DNA from: Stappia indica
GTDB taxonomy: Bacteria; Pseudomonadota; Alphaproteobacteria; Rhizobiales; Stappiaceae
Direction of reading: 5' to 3'
Assembly: GCF_001696535.1 (NCBI RefSeq)
Contig: NZ_MBQE01000001.1
Coordinates: 558,001 to 622,000, forward strand
Length of the DNA: 64,000 nt
The position numbers and the translations under genes are program-made. How positions within the stretch are numbered: position 1 is the stretch's first letter; each line of letters starts with the position of its first letter. Below the pieces are notes generated by a model, which had not been told where the DNA came from, did no database searches, and worked only from the letters and a program-made list of their open reading frames with translations. Shown in pieces: positions 17,790 through 26,962 of this stretch.

Positions 17790-17911
17790 CGTGATTTTGG
17801 GTATCTTGCGACGCCCGACTCCAAAAAAACGCGATTTCGAGACGGAATTTTGCAAAATCCGTCTCAATTTCGAAAACGCCCGCAAGCCCTTGTCATGACA
17901 ACAGAAAATGC

Positions 17912-18988
17912 TCAGCGCGCCTCGATCCGCGCGCCATTTTCGCCGTCGAAATAGTGCAGGTCCTCGAGCTTGTAATCGAGGCTTATCCTCTCGTTCGGGC
18001 GCAGCGCCACGGTCGGCGCCAGCCGCGCCGTCAGCTCCTGCCCTCCGAGCCGGCAGATCGCCATCGTGTCCGAGCCGAGCGGCTCGAACACCTCGACCAC
18101 CGGGGCGATGGCGCCCCCCGTGTCCCCGGCGAAGGCGAGATGCTCCGGGCGGATGCCCACATCCAGCCGCGCCCCGTCGGCAGCCGCCACCTCGCCCAGC
18201 CGCAGGGCCGCATCGCCCACCCGCAGCACCGGCGAAGTGCCTGATCTGTCGACATTTCCGCTGAACACGTTCATTTGCGGCGAGCCGATGAACTCGCCGA
18301 CGAACCGGCAGTTCGGGCGGCTGTAGAGTTCGATCGGATGGCCCTGCTGGACGATCTTACCCCCGCGCAGCACCACCACCCGGTCGGCCAGCGTCATCGC
18401 TTCGGTCTGGTCGTGGGTGACATAGACCGTCGTCGTCTTCAGCATCGCGTGCAAGCGTTTGATTTGCGTACGCATTTCGACGCGGAGCTTGGCATCGAGG
18501 TTCGACAGCGGCTCGTCGAACAGGAACACCGCCGGCTTCCTCACGATGGCCCGGCCCATGGCGACGCGCTGGCGCTGGCCGCCCGACAGCTGCCCCGGCT
18601 TGCGGTCGAGATAGGCCTCGATCTGGAGGATACGTGCTGCCTCGCGCACCTTCGGCTCGATCTCGGAAGCCTTCAAGCCCCTCATTTTCAAACCGAATCC
18701 GATATTCTCGGCCACGCTCATATGCGGGTATAGCGCGTAGTCCTGGAACACCATGGCGACGTCCCGGTCGCGCGGCTCCACGTCGTTGACGACCCGCTCG
18801 CCGATCTTCAGGACCCCGCCGGAGATCTCTTCCAGCCCGGCGATCATCCGCAGCATCGTCGACTTGCCGCAGCCGGACGGCCCGACGAAGGCGACGAATT
18901 CCCCGTCCCTGATGTCCAGGCTGACCCCATGGATCGCCCGCACCGAGCCGTAGTCCTTGACGATCCCCTCCAGCCGGATATCCGCCAT
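17912..18988 (-). CDS. Carbohydrate ABC transporter ATP-binding protein, UgpC/MalK type
   Basis: A 358-residue ATPase. Walker A is GPSGCGKST, the Q-loop GLEE/VFQDYALYPHMSV, the signature LSGGQRQRVAMGRA, Walker B FLFDEPLSNLDAKLR and the switch YVTHDQTEAMTLADR. The C-terminal TOBE/MalK regulatory domain (about 240-355) includes VGIRPEHL. This is the CUT1 sugar class. It is transcribed away from the gntR operon that carries the matching binding protein and permeases, and the shared operator lies between them. No separate ATPase occurs in that operon, so it most likely serves that importer. Confidence 0.93.
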   Translation of the reverse strand: MADIRLEGIVKDYGSVRAIHGVSLDIRDGEFVAFVGPSGCGKSTMLRMIAGLEEISGGVLKIGERVVNDVEPRDRDVAMVFQDYALYPHMSVAENIGFGLKMRGLKASEIEPKVREAARILQIEAYLDRKPGQLSGGQRQRVAMGRAIVRKPAVFLFDEPLSNLDAKLRVEMRTQIKRLHAMLKTTTVYVTHDQTEAMTLADRVVVLRGGKIVQQGHPIELYSRPNCRFVGEFIGSPQMNVFSGNVDRSGTSPVLRVGDAALRLGEVAAADGARLDVGIRPEHLAFAGDTGGAIAPVVEVFEPLGSDTMAICRLGGQELTARLAPTVALRPNERISLDYKLEDLHYFDGENGARIEAR

Positions 18989-19026
18989 GGCCCTCTCCCT
19001 TGACCGCCCGTTTTTGCGGGGCTTGC

Positions 19027-19061
19027 ATTATCGATAATTTGAATGTTATCGATATCGATAA
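19027..19061. promoter_or_regulatory. Twin perfect palindromes, candidate GntR operator
   Basis: Between the divergent ATPase and gntR genes lie attatcgataat (19027-19038, 12-bp perfect palindrome) and ttatcgatatcgataa (19046-19061, 16-bp perfect palindrome). The core TTATCGA is repeated. They lie about 40 bp before the ATPase start and 90 bp before gntR, in an AT-rich island. This is the expected position for an autoregulating GntR/FCD repressor. Confidence 0.7.
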
Positions 19062-19151
19062 TGGAGCGCAACCCCGGGCGGCGACCCCGACGGGCGATGC
19101 GAGAAAGGGTCGCCGGCACACGTCCGGCGGCAAGCAGGGAGCCGCTGTCTG

Positions 19152-19850
19152 ATGGCCGTTGAGAGCTTCTCGACCGCATCCGTGATGGATCTTGTCCCCC
19201 GTCAGTCGAGCCGGCGCAGCCATGCCGTCTTCGTCGCCTTGCAGAAGGAAGTCGTGCTCGGCGAGCTGCCGCCGGACTCCTCCCTGACCGAGATGGAACT
19301 GGCCCAGCGCTTCCAGTGCAGCCAGAGCACGGTGCGCGAAGCCTTGATGCAACTGTCCGAGGAAGGGCTGGTCAAGCGCCTGCCCCATCGCGGCACGCTG
19401 GTCGCCCCCTGCCGCGCCGCCGATGCCCGCGCGCTTATCAACATCCGCCGCGAGGTGGAGTGCACCTATCTGGAAGAGGTGCTGCGCAATTCCGGCCGCG
19501 GCCTCGTCGGCCAGCTCCACGACGAGCTGAACGCCATGCGCAACGCCGCCCGCGACGGCGACGAGTATCGGCTCTCGGTGCATGACCGCGCCTTCCACAC
19601 CACCTTGTTCGCGGCCGCCGACCTGCCGCTGGTGGTGCCGATCCTGACCCGCTGCCTGATCCACAATCACCGCTACAAGATCATGAACTCCCAGCCGAAC
19701 CGCGCGCTGGAAGAAACGGCCGAGCGGCATGTCCCCATCATCGACGCGCTCAAGGACGGCGATCTGGAGCGCCTGCGCACCGTGCTCGGCCACCACATTT
19801 CCACCATCGTCGATTTCGGCCCGGACCTGACCGAGGACGCCGGAGCATGA
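19152..19850 (+). CDS. GntR-family regulator with FCD ligand domain
   Basis: A 232-residue regulator. The winged helix (about 20-90) has LTEMELAQRFQCSQSTVREAL and EEGLVKRLPHRGTLV. A C-terminal all-helical FCD domain (about 95-220) shows spaced metal/ligand residues (HDRAFH, AERHVPIIDAL, LGHHIST). It is the first gene of an operon with an esterase and sugar-uptake genes; the stop overlaps the esterase ATG. Likely a repressor acting at the palindromes upstream. Ligand is unknown but probably a metabolite of the imported compound. Confidence 0.92.
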   Translation: MAVESFSTASVMDLVPRQSSRRSHAVFVALQKEVVLGELPPDSSLTEMELAQRFQCSQSTVREALMQLSEEGLVKRLPHRGTLVAPCRAADARALINIRREVECTYLEEVLRNSGRGLVGQLHDELNAMRNAARDGDEYRLSVHDRAFHTTLFAAADLPLVVPILTRCLIHNHRYKIMNSQPNRALEETAERHVPIIDALKDGDLERLRTVLGHHISTIVDFGPDLTEDAGA

Positions 19851-20764
19851 CCCCGCGCCGCCAGCCCAGCCCCGCCATGCGCGCCGTGCTCGACCGCCTC
19901 GCGCAGAAAGACCGCGGCCTTGCCGATCCCACGACCCTGGAGCCGCAGGCCGGCCGCGCGCTCGCCGCGCTCACCAATATCCGCTGGAACGAGGACCTGC
20001 CCCCGGTCGCCGAAAGCCGCACCCTGATGCATGCCGGGCTGCCGGCGCGTCTCGTCGTGCCGGAGGGCGATACCGGGCGCGACGCGATCCTGCATGTCCA
20101 TGGCGGGGGCTGGGCCTTCTGCTCCGCCGCAACCCATGAAGGCGCTGCCCGGCGCATCGCCAATGCGACCGGCGCGCGCGTGCTCACCGTCGAGTACCGC
20201 CTCGCCCCGGAGCATCCCTATCCCCACGGGCTGGAAGACGTGCTGTCGGCCTGGGCCGCGCGCGACACGGATCTTCGCTGGTCGATCGCCGGCGACAGCG
20301 CGGGCGCCAACCTGGCGCTGGCGGCGATGCTGCGGCTGATCGAGGAAGGCGGCACCCTGCCCGCCCAGGCGCTGCTCTTCTACGGGGTCTACGGCGCCGA
20401 CTTCTCGAGCCCGTCCTACGAGTTATACGCGGACGGACCGGGCCTCACCCGGGCGAAGATGCAGCGCTACTGGAACTGGTACGCGGCCCGCGAACTGCGC
20501 GACCGGCCGGCCGTATCCCCGCTGGCGGCCAGCGATGCGGCGCTCGCCGCCCTGCCCCCGCTCTATCTCAACGCCGCCGGGCTCGACCCCCTGTGCAGCG
20601 ACACCGAACGACTGGCCGCGCGCCTTCGCGCGCTCGGCCGAAACGACCCCTTCGACCTGTTCGAGGGCGTCGTCCACGGCTTCATGCAGATGGGGCTGGC
20701 CCTGCCGGAGGCGCGCGACGCCTTCCAAAGGGCCGGCGCCGTCTTCAGGAAACGGGCCGGCTGA
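19847..20764 (+). CDS. Alpha/beta-hydrolase, hormone-sensitive-lipase-type esterase
   Basis: A 305-residue cytoplasmic hydrolase. The oxyanion-hole motif HGGGWAFCS, the nucleophile elbow GDSAGAN, the acid Asp in LYLNAAGLDPLCSD and the His in EGVVHGFMQM give a complete HSL-family triad. No signal peptide. It overlaps gntR by four bases and precedes the sugar-binding protein gene by 35 bp. In this setting it may remove an acyl or aryl ester from an imported carbohydrate; that is inference, as family members act on many short esters. Confidence 0.88.
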   Translation: MTPRRQPSPAMRAVLDRLAQKDRGLADPTTLEPQAGRALAALTNIRWNEDLPPVAESRTLMHAGLPARLVVPEGDTGRDAILHVHGGGWAFCSAATHEGAARRIANATGARVLTVEYRLAPEHPYPHGLEDVLSAWAARDTDLRWSIAGDSAGANLALAAMLRLIEEGGTLPAQALLFYGVYGADFSSPSYELYADGPGLTRAKMQRYWNWYAARELRDRPAVSPLAASDAALAALPPLYLNAAGLDPLCSDTERLAARLRALGRNDPFDLFEGVVHGFMQMGLALPEARDAFQRAGAVFRKRAG

Positions 20765-20799
20765 GGAGCGGCCCGAAACTCCAGGGAGGAAACAAACCA

Positions 20800-22017
20800 A
20801 TGAAAATGCTCAAGAAAATCACTGTCGCCGTCAGCGCTCTGACGCTGATGGCTAGCCTTGCCCACGCCGACAGCACCGTGCGCTTCTGGTATCACTTCGA
20901 CAATGCCGACAACCCGATGAGCGAGCTCGTCGCGGAGTTCGAAAAGCAGAATCCGGGCATCAAGATCGAAGCCGAGAACATTCCCTGGAACAGCTACTAC
21001 GACAATCTCTACACCGCGATCATCGGCGGCAACGCCCCCGACGCGGCGATGGTCAAGATGTTCGCGCAGCCGCGCCTCGTCGAGATGGGTGCGCTGGAGC
21101 CCATCGGCGCGCGCATCGACGCCTGGGACGGCAAGGCCGGCCTTGAGGACAACCTGCTGAACCTCACCAAGGCGGCCGACGGCGAGACCTATTATCTCCC
21201 CGTCCAGTACGTTGTGCTCTACCTCTACTATCGCCAGGACATGCTGGACGAGCTCGGCCTCAAGGTACCGGCGACCTGCGACGAATTCCGCGATGTCGCC
21301 AAGGCCTTGACCCGGGACACCAACGGCGACGGCTCTCCGGATGTCTACGGCTTCGGGTTCCGGGGCGGCAAGGGCGGCCACGACCACTGGGCCAGCCTTA
21401 CCCTCTCCCGCGAAGGCGTCAGCCTCGAAGACGGCCTGACCTCGGAGGCGGGGATTGCCGGCACCCAGTTTGTCGTCGACCTGTTCCGCCAGGACGGGGT
21501 CTTCCCGCCCTCCGCGCCCAATGACGGTTTCCAGGAAATCCTCGGTGCCTTCAAGGCCGGCAAGACGGCGATGACCATCCACCACATCGGCTCGGCCAAC
21601 GGCATCGTCGAGGTTCTGGGCGACAAGGTCGCAGCCGCGCCGGTGCCCGAATGCGGCGGTGGTCGCTGGACCTCCTTCGGCGACGAGAGCACCGCGGTCC
21701 TCTCTTCGGCCTCCGACAAGGACGCGGCCTGGAAGTGGATCTCCTTCCTCTCCTCGCCGGTCAACAACGCCAAGTTCAACGAGGCGACCGGCCAGCTGCC
21801 GGTGGTCAAGTCGGATGCCGAGAGCTGGTCGCTGCACCCGCAGCGCTTCGTGAAGGCGACGGTGGACTCCCTTCCCTATGCCCACCTTCTGCCGAACGTC
21901 TCGCAGACCTCCGACTTCGTGAACACCGTCTGGCCGGTCAACATGCAGCGCGCGCTGACCGGCGAGATCACGGCGCAGGAAATGAACGAGAAGATCGCCG
22001 AGCTCTACGCCCAGTAA
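20800..22017 (+). CDS. Carbohydrate ABC transporter binding protein (SBP_bac_1)
   Basis: A 405-residue periplasmic protein with signal peptide MKMLKKITVAVSALTLMASLAHA. The mature protein begins DSTVRFWYHFDNADN, typical of CUT1 binding proteins, followed by EKQNPGIKIEAENIPW and GNAPDAAMVKMF. Near the end VNTVWPVNMQRALTGEI matches the family helix that closes the pocket. GGGAGGA at 20784-20790 supports this start. It supplies ligand to the two permeases that follow. Confidence 0.93.
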   Translation: MKMLKKITVAVSALTLMASLAHADSTVRFWYHFDNADNPMSELVAEFEKQNPGIKIEAENIPWNSYYDNLYTAIIGGNAPDAAMVKMFAQPRLVEMGALEPIGARIDAWDGKAGLEDNLLNLTKAADGETYYLPVQYVVLYLYYRQDMLDELGLKVPATCDEFRDVAKALTRDTNGDGSPDVYGFGFRGGKGGHDHWASLTLSREGVSLEDGLTSEAGIAGTQFVVDLFRQDGVFPPSAPNDGFQEILGAFKAGKTAMTIHHIGSANGIVEVLGDKVAAAPVPECGGGRWTSFGDESTAVLSSASDKDAAWKWISFLSSPVNNAKFNEATGQLPVVKSDAESWSLHPQRFVKATVDSLPYAHLLPNVSQTSDFVNTVWPVNMQRALTGEITAQEMNEKIAELYAQ

Positions 22018-22087
22018 AGGCGGTTATCCCCTGAACGCGGCGGGCGGGGCGCGAGCCGCCTTGCCCGTCGCCTTCCTGGAGCCGCCG

Positions 22088-22103
22088 GCACCCGAACGGG
22101 TGC
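22088..22103 (+). promoter_or_regulatory. Small hairpin in the gap after the sugar-binding-protein gene
   Basis: gcaccc-gaac-gggtgc within the 177-bp gap between the binding-protein stop and the first permease. No T run follows. As with the dpp operon, it may raise binding-protein mRNA relative to permease mRNA. Weak evidence on its own. Confidence 0.35.
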
Positions 22104-22194
22104 GGGCACGCGGCTCCGGCATTCTGGAACCGATCAGTTTCGAGGCTTTCGGCCATGTTCGGCCACGCCCGCTGATCCAGCCGACGGCCAGACC

Positions 22195-23112
22195 ATGACC
22201 GATACATCCGTTCCCGATGCCGGGCCGACCGGGCGCCCGCTCGGCCGGCGCGTGCTCCCTTACGCCATGTTGTCCCCGGCGGTGCTGGTGACGCTGGCCA
22301 TCGTCTTCTTCCCGATGGTGCAGACCGCCTGGATGAGCCTGCACGACTACGTGCTGTTCCGCCCGAACCATTTCGAGTTCATCGGGCTCGACAATTTCCG
22401 CAAGGCCCTGGCCGACGAGGTGTTCTGGATATCCCTGCAGCACACCGCGATCTGGATCGGCATCACGATCCCGGCCCAGGTCCTGCTCGGCCTCGCCACC
22501 GCCCTGCTGCTGAACCAGGACTTTCCCTGGCGCCCGCTCGCCCGCGCGCTGATCATCATCCCCTGGGCCCTGCCGTCGGTTGTCATCGCCCTGATGTGGG
22601 TGTGGATCTACGACAGCAACTACGGCTTGATGAACGACTTCCTGCTGCGCCTCGGCCTCATCGAGCAGGCCGTGCCCTGGCTCGCCCGGCCCGACACCGC
22701 GCTCGGTGCCATCATCCTGACGCTGACCTGGCAGGGTTTCCCGTTCTTCGCGGTCATGATCCTCGCCGGCCTGCAGTCGATCCCGCGCAGCTATTACGAG
22801 GCCGCCGCCATCGACGGGGCCAGCACCTGGCGCCAGTTCTGGCACATCACCCTGCCCGGGATCTCCGGCGTCCTGGTGACGGCAATCCTGCTGCGGATGA
22901 TCTGGGTCGCCAATTCCTTCGACGTCATCTTCGTCATGACCGGCGGCGGGCCGGGCTACAGCACCTACACCCTGCCGCTCTATGCCTTCGTCAAGTCCCG
23001 CACCAATCTCGACTTCGGCTACGGCTCCGCGCTGGCCGTCCTGTTCACCCTGCTGCTGATGGTGGTCGTGCTCGTCTACCTGCGCCGCACCGGAAAGGCG
23101 GTGAGCCGATGA
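22195..23112 (+). CDS. Carbohydrate ABC transporter permease, MalF/UgpA type
   Basis: A 305-residue permease with six predicted helices. It begins with a short cytoplasmic tail, then [20 protein letters not shown]. The substrate-path segment [15 protein letters not shown] and the EAA motif [23 protein letters not shown] are clear. It overlaps the next permease by four bases. It pairs with that protein to form the channel of a CUT1 importer. Confidence 0.93.
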   Translation: MTDTSVPDAGPTGRPLGRRVLPYAMLSPAVLVTLAIVFFPMVQTAWMSLHDYVLFRPNHFEFIGLDNFRKALADEVFWISLQHTAIWIGITIPAQVLLGLATALLLNQDFPWRPLARALIIIPWALPSVVIALMWVWIYDSNYGLMNDFLLRLGLIEQAVPWLARPDTALGAIILTLTWQGFPFFAVMILAGLQSIPRSYYEAAAIDGASTWRQFWHITLPGISGVLVTAILLRMIWVANSFDVIFVMTGGGPGYSTYTLPLYAFVKSRTNLDFGYGSALAVLFTLLLMVVVLVYLRRTGKAVSR

Positions 23113-23942
23113 GACTGCGCAAGCTCCCCCTGTGGCGGCGGATCCTGACCGTCGACCTGCCGATGCTGGCGATCCTGGTCTTCACGCTCGGACCTTATGC
23201 CTGGATGTTCCTGACCTCGGTGACGCCGGAAGCCAGGCTTTTCACGGAAGGTCCGTCGATCCTCGGCGCCACGTTCGAAAACTATGCCCGCCTGTTCCGC
23301 ACCGTCGGCTTCGGCCGCAACCTGCTCGACAGCCTGATCGTGGCGGGCGGCACGGTGGTCGTAGGGCTATCCCTGTCGATAACCGCCGCCTACTCGTTCT
23401 CGCGCTTCGAGTTCCGGGCCAAGCGCCTGCTGATGATGCAGTTCCTGCTCATCAACATGTTCCCGCTCGTGCTGCTGATCCTGCCGCTCTTCGTGCTGAT
23501 GCGCGTGCTCGGCCTGCTCGATACCCATGCGGCGCTGATCATCGCCAACTCGACCATCGCCATCCCGTTCTCGGTCTGGATGATGGTCAGCTACATGAAC
23601 GGCATTCCGCGCTCGCTCGACGAGGCGGCGATGACCGACGGCTGCTCGCGGCTCGGCGCCCTGCGCCGGGTGATCCTGCCGCTCTGCGCGCCGGGCATCG
23701 TCGCGACCGGCATCTACATCTTCATCACCGCCTGGAACGAGTACCTCTACGCGCTCACGCTCGGCGGCCGCAACGTGCGCACCATCACCGTCGCGGTGCA
23801 GACCCTGATCGGCGAATACGAGGTCCAGTGGGGCCTGCTCACCGCCGGCGGCATCATCGGCGCCATGCCCGCGACCGTTCTCTTCCTGCTCGTCCAGAAA
23901 CGCCTCATCTCCGGCCTCACCCAGGGCGCGGTGAAGGGCTGA
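23109..23942 (+). CDS. Carbohydrate ABC transporter permease, MalG type
   Basis: A 277-residue permease beginning [13 protein letters not shown] at an ATG inside the previous stop (ATGA). Family features are [16 protein letters not shown] after the first helix, the EAA loop [22 protein letters not shown], and the C-terminal [17 protein letters not shown]. It is the second pore subunit of the sugar importer. Confidence 0.93.
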   Translation: MRLRKLPLWRRILTVDLPMLAILVFTLGPYAWMFLTSVTPEARLFTEGPSILGATFENYARLFRTVGFGRNLLDSLIVAGGTVVVGLSLSITAAYSFSRFEFRAKRLLMMQFLLINMFPLVLLILPLFVLMRVLGLLDTHAALIIANSTIAIPFSVWMMVSYMNGIPRSLDEAAMTDGCSRLGALRRVILPLCAPGIVATGIYIFITAWNEYLYALTLGGRNVRTITVAVQTLIGEYEVQWGLLTAGGIIGAMPATVLFLLVQKRLISGLTQGAVKG

Positions 23943-23962
23943 GACTCGAAAGGACCCTCCCC

Positions 23963-24850
23963 TTGAAGAACCCGATTGGCATCATCTCCATGCAGTTCGT
24001 CCGCCCCTTCACGGGCGCCGACCTGCATCACTTCGCAAGGGCGGCGAAACTCGGCTTCGACTTCGTCGAGCTGCTGGTGCCCGAGCCCGAGGACGGGCTC
24101 GACCTTGCCGAAACGCGGCGCGCCGCCGAGGACGCCGGCATCTTCCTGGTGCTGGCAGCGCGCGTCTCGCCGACCCGCTCCATCGCCTCGGACGACCCTG
24201 CCAACCGCAAGGGCGGGCTCGACTACCTCAAATGCTGCATCGATGTCGCAGAGGGCCTCGGCGCCCGGATGATCGGCGGTCCGCTCTACGGCGAGCCGAT
24301 GGTCTTTGCCGGCCGCCCGCCCGTGCCGCGCAGCGATACCGACATTGCAGCCCGCGCCGAGCGCACCGTCGAGGGACTGAAGCAGGCGGCGGCCGTTGCC
24401 CGCTCCGCCGGCAAGGTGCTGGCGCTGGAAGCGCTGAACCGGTTCGAAACCGACGTGATCTCGACGACACGGCAGGCGATCGAGGTGGTCGATGCGGTCG
24501 GGGACGCAGGCCTCGGCCTGATGCTCGACACGTTCCACATGAACATGGAGGACCGCTCGATCCCCGACGCGATCCGCGCCGCCGGCAACCGCATCGTCCA
24601 TTTCCAGGCCAACGAGAACCATCGGGGCCACCCGGGCACCGGCCATATCGACTGGCCGGCGGTGATGCGGGCGCTGCATCAGGTCGGCTACAAGGGGCCG
24701 ATCTCGCTGGAGCCCTTCCGCCGGGCCGACGACCGGGTGGCGCTGCCCATCGCCCATTGGCGCGCGCCGCGCGAGGACGAGAGCGAGAAGCTGATGGCGG
24801 GCCTTGGCGTCATCCGCAACGCGCTGGCGCTGGCGGAGGTCGACCAATGA
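23963..24850 (+). CDS. Sugar phosphate isomerase/epimerase, D-tagatose 3-epimerase-like
   Basis: A 295-residue TIM-barrel protein of the xylose-isomerase-like (AP_endonuc_2) family. The metal and catalytic residues of the ketose 3-epimerase group are recognisable: [15 protein letters not shown] (Glu), [13 protein letters not shown] (Asp, His), [19 protein letters not shown] (Glu, His), and late [10 protein letters not shown] (Glu). The start is TTG, chosen because AAAGGA precedes it and the N-terminal beta strand [11 protein letters not shown] follows at once; no in-frame ATG precedes that strand. It probably interconverts a ketose or its derivative after uptake. Confidence 0.87.
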   Translation: MKNPIGIISMQFVRPFTGADLHHFARAAKLGFDFVELLVPEPEDGLDLAETRRAAEDAGIFLVLAARVSPTRSIASDDPANRKGGLDYLKCCIDVAEGLGARMIGGPLYGEPMVFAGRPPVPRSDTDIAARAERTVEGLKQAAAVARSAGKVLALEALNRFETDVISTTRQAIEVVDAVGDAGLGLMLDTFHMNMEDRSIPDAIRAAGNRIVHFQANENHRGHPGTGHIDWPAVMRALHQVGYKGPISLEPFRRADDRVALPIAHWRAPREDESEKLMAGLGVIRNALALAEVDQ

Positions 24851-25839
24851 TCAATATCGGCTGGATCGGCTGCGGCCGCCACGCGCGGCAGATGCTGCTG
24901 CCGCAGTTGGGGCGCAACGGCTTTCGCATCGCAGCCCTGTGCGACCGCGATGCGGCCGCGCTCGGGGAAACGGCGGCGAATTACGGCGTCGCCTCCCTGC
25001 ACAGCGACTATCGCGACCTGATCGCCCAGCCGGGGCTGGACGCCATCGGCATGGCGGTCGGGCCGGAGCTGCACCGGCTCGCCTCCATCGCGGCGCTGGA
25101 GAAAGGCCTGTCGGTCTTCATGGAAAAGCCGCCCGCAGCCGATGCGGCGGGCGCGCGCGATGTCGCCGCAGCCTCGCAACGGGCCGGCAAGCCGGTGATC
25201 GTCGGCTTCATGAAGCGCTACTCGACCGGCAACAGGATCGCGCGCAACGTGCTGGACGGAGACAGCTTCGGCAAGGTGCTGGGCATCACCGGCAGCTACA
25301 TGACCGCACCGACCTATTTCGTCGGCGAGCCGGACTATACCGGCTTCTTCCTGCATCACTGCGTCCACTACATGGACCTCATCCCCTGGTTCGCCGGCGA
25401 GGACTTCGGCGACATGCTGGTGCGATCAGTCAGCCCCGCTCCGGGCAAGCTGCTGCTGCATGTCAACTTCACCACCAGGGGCGGCACGATCGGCAATGTG
25501 GTGATGGGCACGGTGCAGTCGCGCGGCACGCCCATGGAAGAAATCCGCATCATGGGCGACCATGCGCGGCTGGAGATCGACAACATCATCAATGTGCGGC
25601 TCTACCGCGATCCGCCGTTCAAGGCGGACGATCCCGCCGCGACCCTCGATCCGGCCTGCGACACGCTCTCCTGGACGCCGAATTTCACCGCTGCAGCCAA
25701 CGAAGACCACAAGGGCTATGCCGCCCTGCTGGCCGACACGGCGCGGGCCCTGCGCGGCGAGCCGACCAACGCGCCGGGCATCGAGGCCGGCGTCCTCGCC
25801 ATGGAGCGGCTGGAGCGAATGATCGCGCAGATTTCATGA
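24847..25839 (+). CDS. Gfo/Idh/MocA-family oxidoreductase
   Basis: A 330-residue NAD(P)-dependent enzyme. The N-terminal Rossmann fold has [19 protein letters not shown], the strand-end ALCDRD, and the MEKPPAAD motif (about 93-100) where the conserved Lys sits. The C-terminal Gfo/Idh/MocA domain contains [13 protein letters not shown] with the usual catalytic His region. It overlaps the preceding epimerase gene by four bases and ends the operon. Such enzymes oxidise sugar or inositol hydroxyls, so the pair may carry out an oxidation/epimerisation sequence on the imported sugar. Confidence 0.92.
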   Translation: MINIGWIGCGRHARQMLLPQLGRNGFRIAALCDRDAAALGETAANYGVASLHSDYRDLIAQPGLDAIGMAVGPELHRLASIAALEKGLSVFMEKPPAADAAGARDVAAASQRAGKPVIVGFMKRYSTGNRIARNVLDGDSFGKVLGITGSYMTAPTYFVGEPDYTGFFLHHCVHYMDLIPWFAGEDFGDMLVRSVSPAPGKLLLHVNFTTRGGTIGNVVMGTVQSRGTPMEEIRIMGDHARLEIDNIINVRLYRDPPFKADDPAATLDPACDTLSWTPNFTAAANEDHKGYAALLADTARALRGEPTNAPGIEAGVLAMERLERMIAQIS

Positions 25840-25840
25840 A

Positions 25841-25872
25841 AAAACGCGCGTGGAGCGACGGCTCCACGCGCG
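25841..25872 (-). terminator. Terminator of the convergent TRAP operon
   Basis: A perfect 12-bp stem cgcgcgtggagc/gctccacgcgcg with a 4-nt loop (25845-25872) is flanked on the left by an A tract, which reads as a T run on the minus strand. It therefore best terminates the dctP gene coming from the right, and may also stop the sugar operon from the left. Confidence 0.85.
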
Positions 25873-25947
25873 GTCCGAACAAGCCGGAAGTTTGCGGGAA
25901 AGCACCGGCAGGCCAGAGTTCGGGCCTGCCGGCATTGCGCACCATGC

Positions 25948-26928
25948 TTACTTCGACATGGCCCGGATCTTGTCGTAGGCGCCCTCGCCCCACACGGCAT
26001 CGACATTGACCGACGCGGCAACGCCCTTGGTCGCCTCGCGGAAGGCGGCGATGTCCGGCTCCACGACGTTGAGCCCTTCGGCCTTCATCTTGTCGAGCAT
26101 CGCCTGCTCCTCGTTGTCCAGCGCATCGGCACCGGCCTGCACGCCAGCATCGAGCGCCTCGTGGAACGCCTTGCGGTGCTCCTCGCTGAGGCCCTTGTAG
26201 AAGTCCTCGTTGATCGCGACGAAGTTCGGCAGCAGCGTGTGGCCGGTCAGGATCAGGTTCTTCTGCACTTCCTGGAAGTTGTTGGTCGCGAAGGTCTCGA
26301 TGGGGTTCTCCTGCGCATTCACCACGCCGGTGCGCAGCGCCATGTAGAGCTCGCCGAACGGGATCGGCTCCGGATTGGCGCCGAGCGCCCGCCAGGTCTC
26401 GACGAAGATATCGATCTGCGGCGCGCGAATGTGCAGGCCTTTGACGTCCGCCGGGGTCTTCACCACGACTTCGGAGGTCGACAGGTGCCGCGGGCCGCGC
26501 TCGACGATGCCGACGAGGCGCATGTTCTTCTCGGTGACGAAGGCGTCGATCCAGGGCTGGCCGATCTCGCTGAACAGCGCCGCGCGGAAGTGATCCCAGT
26601 CGTCGAAGAGATAGGGCAGCGCGGTATAGTCGAACTGCTTGTGACCGGTGTAACCGGCCGCATACATCTGGATCTGCCCCGTCGAGGTCTGCTCGACCAG
26701 CTGCTGAGCATCGCCGATCTGGCGCGCCGGATAGAGCACCGCGGTCAGCTCGCCGCCGGTCTTTTTCGACAGCTGCTTGGCGAACTCGTTGGCCGCGATG
26801 TCCATCGGGCTGCCCGGCTGTTCCAGATAGCCGAACATGATCTCCTCGGCCGAAGCGGTGGCAGATCCGGCGACGAGGCAGACGGCGCCGGCCATCATCA
26901 GTTTGCGCAAGTGATCGAGCATTTTCAT
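25948..26928 (-). CDS. TRAP transporter substrate-binding protein, DctP family
   Basis: A 326-residue periplasmic protein with a signal peptide (about 1-27, ending ATASAEE). DctP features: PGSPMDIAANEFAKQLSK near the start, the conserved ligand Arg region MRLVGIVERGPRHLSTS, LHIRAPQIDIFVETWRALGANPEPIPFGE with the usual PTPI/E-like motif, and ENPIETF. AAGGAGG precedes the start. It is the last gene of an operon with a CitE-like lyase, CoA-transferase and the TRAP permeases, so the ligand is probably a carboxylate that is CoA-activated after uptake. Confidence 0.92.
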   Translation of the reverse strand: MKMLDHLRKLMMAGAVCLVAGSATASAEEIMFGYLEQPGSPMDIAANEFAKQLSKKTGGELTAVLYPARQIGDAQQLVEQTSTGQIQMYAAGYTGHKQFDYTALPYLFDDWDHFRAALFSEIGQPWIDAFVTEKNMRLVGIVERGPRHLSTSEVVVKTPADVKGLHIRAPQIDIFVETWRALGANPEPIPFGELYMALRTGVVNAQENPIETFATNNFQEVQKNLILTGHTLLPNFVAINEDFYKGLSEEHRKAFHEALDAGVQAGADALDNEEQAMLDKMKAEGLNVVEPDIAAFREATKGVAASVNVDAVWGEGAYDKIRAMSK

Positions 26929-26962
26929 TTCCTCCTTGGGGATGTTTTTGGTCTTGTTGTTG

